Assembly: GCF_900177655.1 (NCBI RefSeq)
Contig: NZ_FXWK01000001.1
Coordinates: forward strand, 682,001 to 746,000
Length of the DNA: 64,000 nucleotides
Source: Devosia lucknowensis
Lineage (GTDB): Bacteria; Pseudomonadota; Alphaproteobacteria; Rhizobiales; Devosiaceae
Direction: 5' to 3'
In this document: positions 63,049-64,000 of the stretch, piece after piece
Numbering within the stretch: the stretch's first letter is position 1
How the letters are laid out: each line of letters starts with the position of its first letter
Made by a program: the position numbers and the translations under genes
Notes under the pieces: generated by a model
What the model saw: only the letters and a program-made list of their open reading frames with translations
Databases searched by the model: none
Told to the model about the DNA's origin: nothing

Positions 63049-64000
<952 letters not shown>

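Overview
The window looks like a chromosomal segment of a high-GC alphaproteobacterium of the order Hyphomicrobiales (Rhizobiales), most probably close to Devosia or Pelagibacterium. The evidence is gene order: yicC-gmk, lptF-lptG-surA-pdxA-rsmA, and dapA-smpB-NYN-rpoZ-rsh-pyrE-acpS-lepB-rnc-era-recO-parC are typical of that order. A Rhizobiales-type porin and dispersed GC-rich palindromic repeats agree. The placement is inference from layout and protein character, because no database search was possible.

Region 1 (1-15.2 kb) is mostly core. It holds the yicC end, gmk, an MFS permease, the minus-strand block lptF-lptG-surA-pdxA-rsmA (no lptD between lptG and surA), holC, a YitT protein, a secreted DUF4344 peptidase-like protein, an ABC-F ATPase, ndk and a DbpA-like DEAD-box helicase. 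Region 2 (15.2-24.3 kb) is a mixed block: two MFS exporters, a MarR regulator with a good operator candidate, a lone molybdopterin oxidoreductase, a TauE/SafE permease, small orphan proteins and tRNA-Ser(GCT).

Region 3 (24.4-46.4 kb) is a carbohydrate-catabolism region. A minus-strand operon (solute-binding protein, two permeases, ATPase, an enolase-superfamily protein, an RraA/HMG-aldolase-like protein) diverges from a plus-strand operon (FCD-type GntR regulator, three further enolase-superfamily enzymes, an aldo/keto reductase). Together they look like uptake and dehydration of an unidentified sugar acid or sugar. Next come an AraC/MelR-like regulator divergent from a GH4 alpha-galactosidase/glucosidase, a GH2 beta-mannosidase, and an amino-sugar unit: a MurQ-like etherase divergent from a GntR/HutC regulator, a SIS-type GlcN6P deaminase/isomerase and NagA. 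GntR-like half-sites lie in the shared intergenic region.

Region 4 (46.4-52.9 kb) is envelope-related. It has a highly expressed porin with a long, probably structured leader, then a 965-residue protein with six tandem units of about 115 residues and a C-terminal OmpA domain, a 42-residue membrane peptide and a helix-hairpin-helix protein. An alpha/beta-hydrolase whose nucleophile-elbow serine is replaced ends the block. Region 5 (53.1-64 kb) is the core block from dapA to parC; parC is cut by the window edge.

Three families of short GC-rich inverted repeats are scattered between genes. One copy supplies the ribosome-binding site of recO. I found no insertion sequences, integrases, phage genes, CRISPR arrays or rRNA genes.
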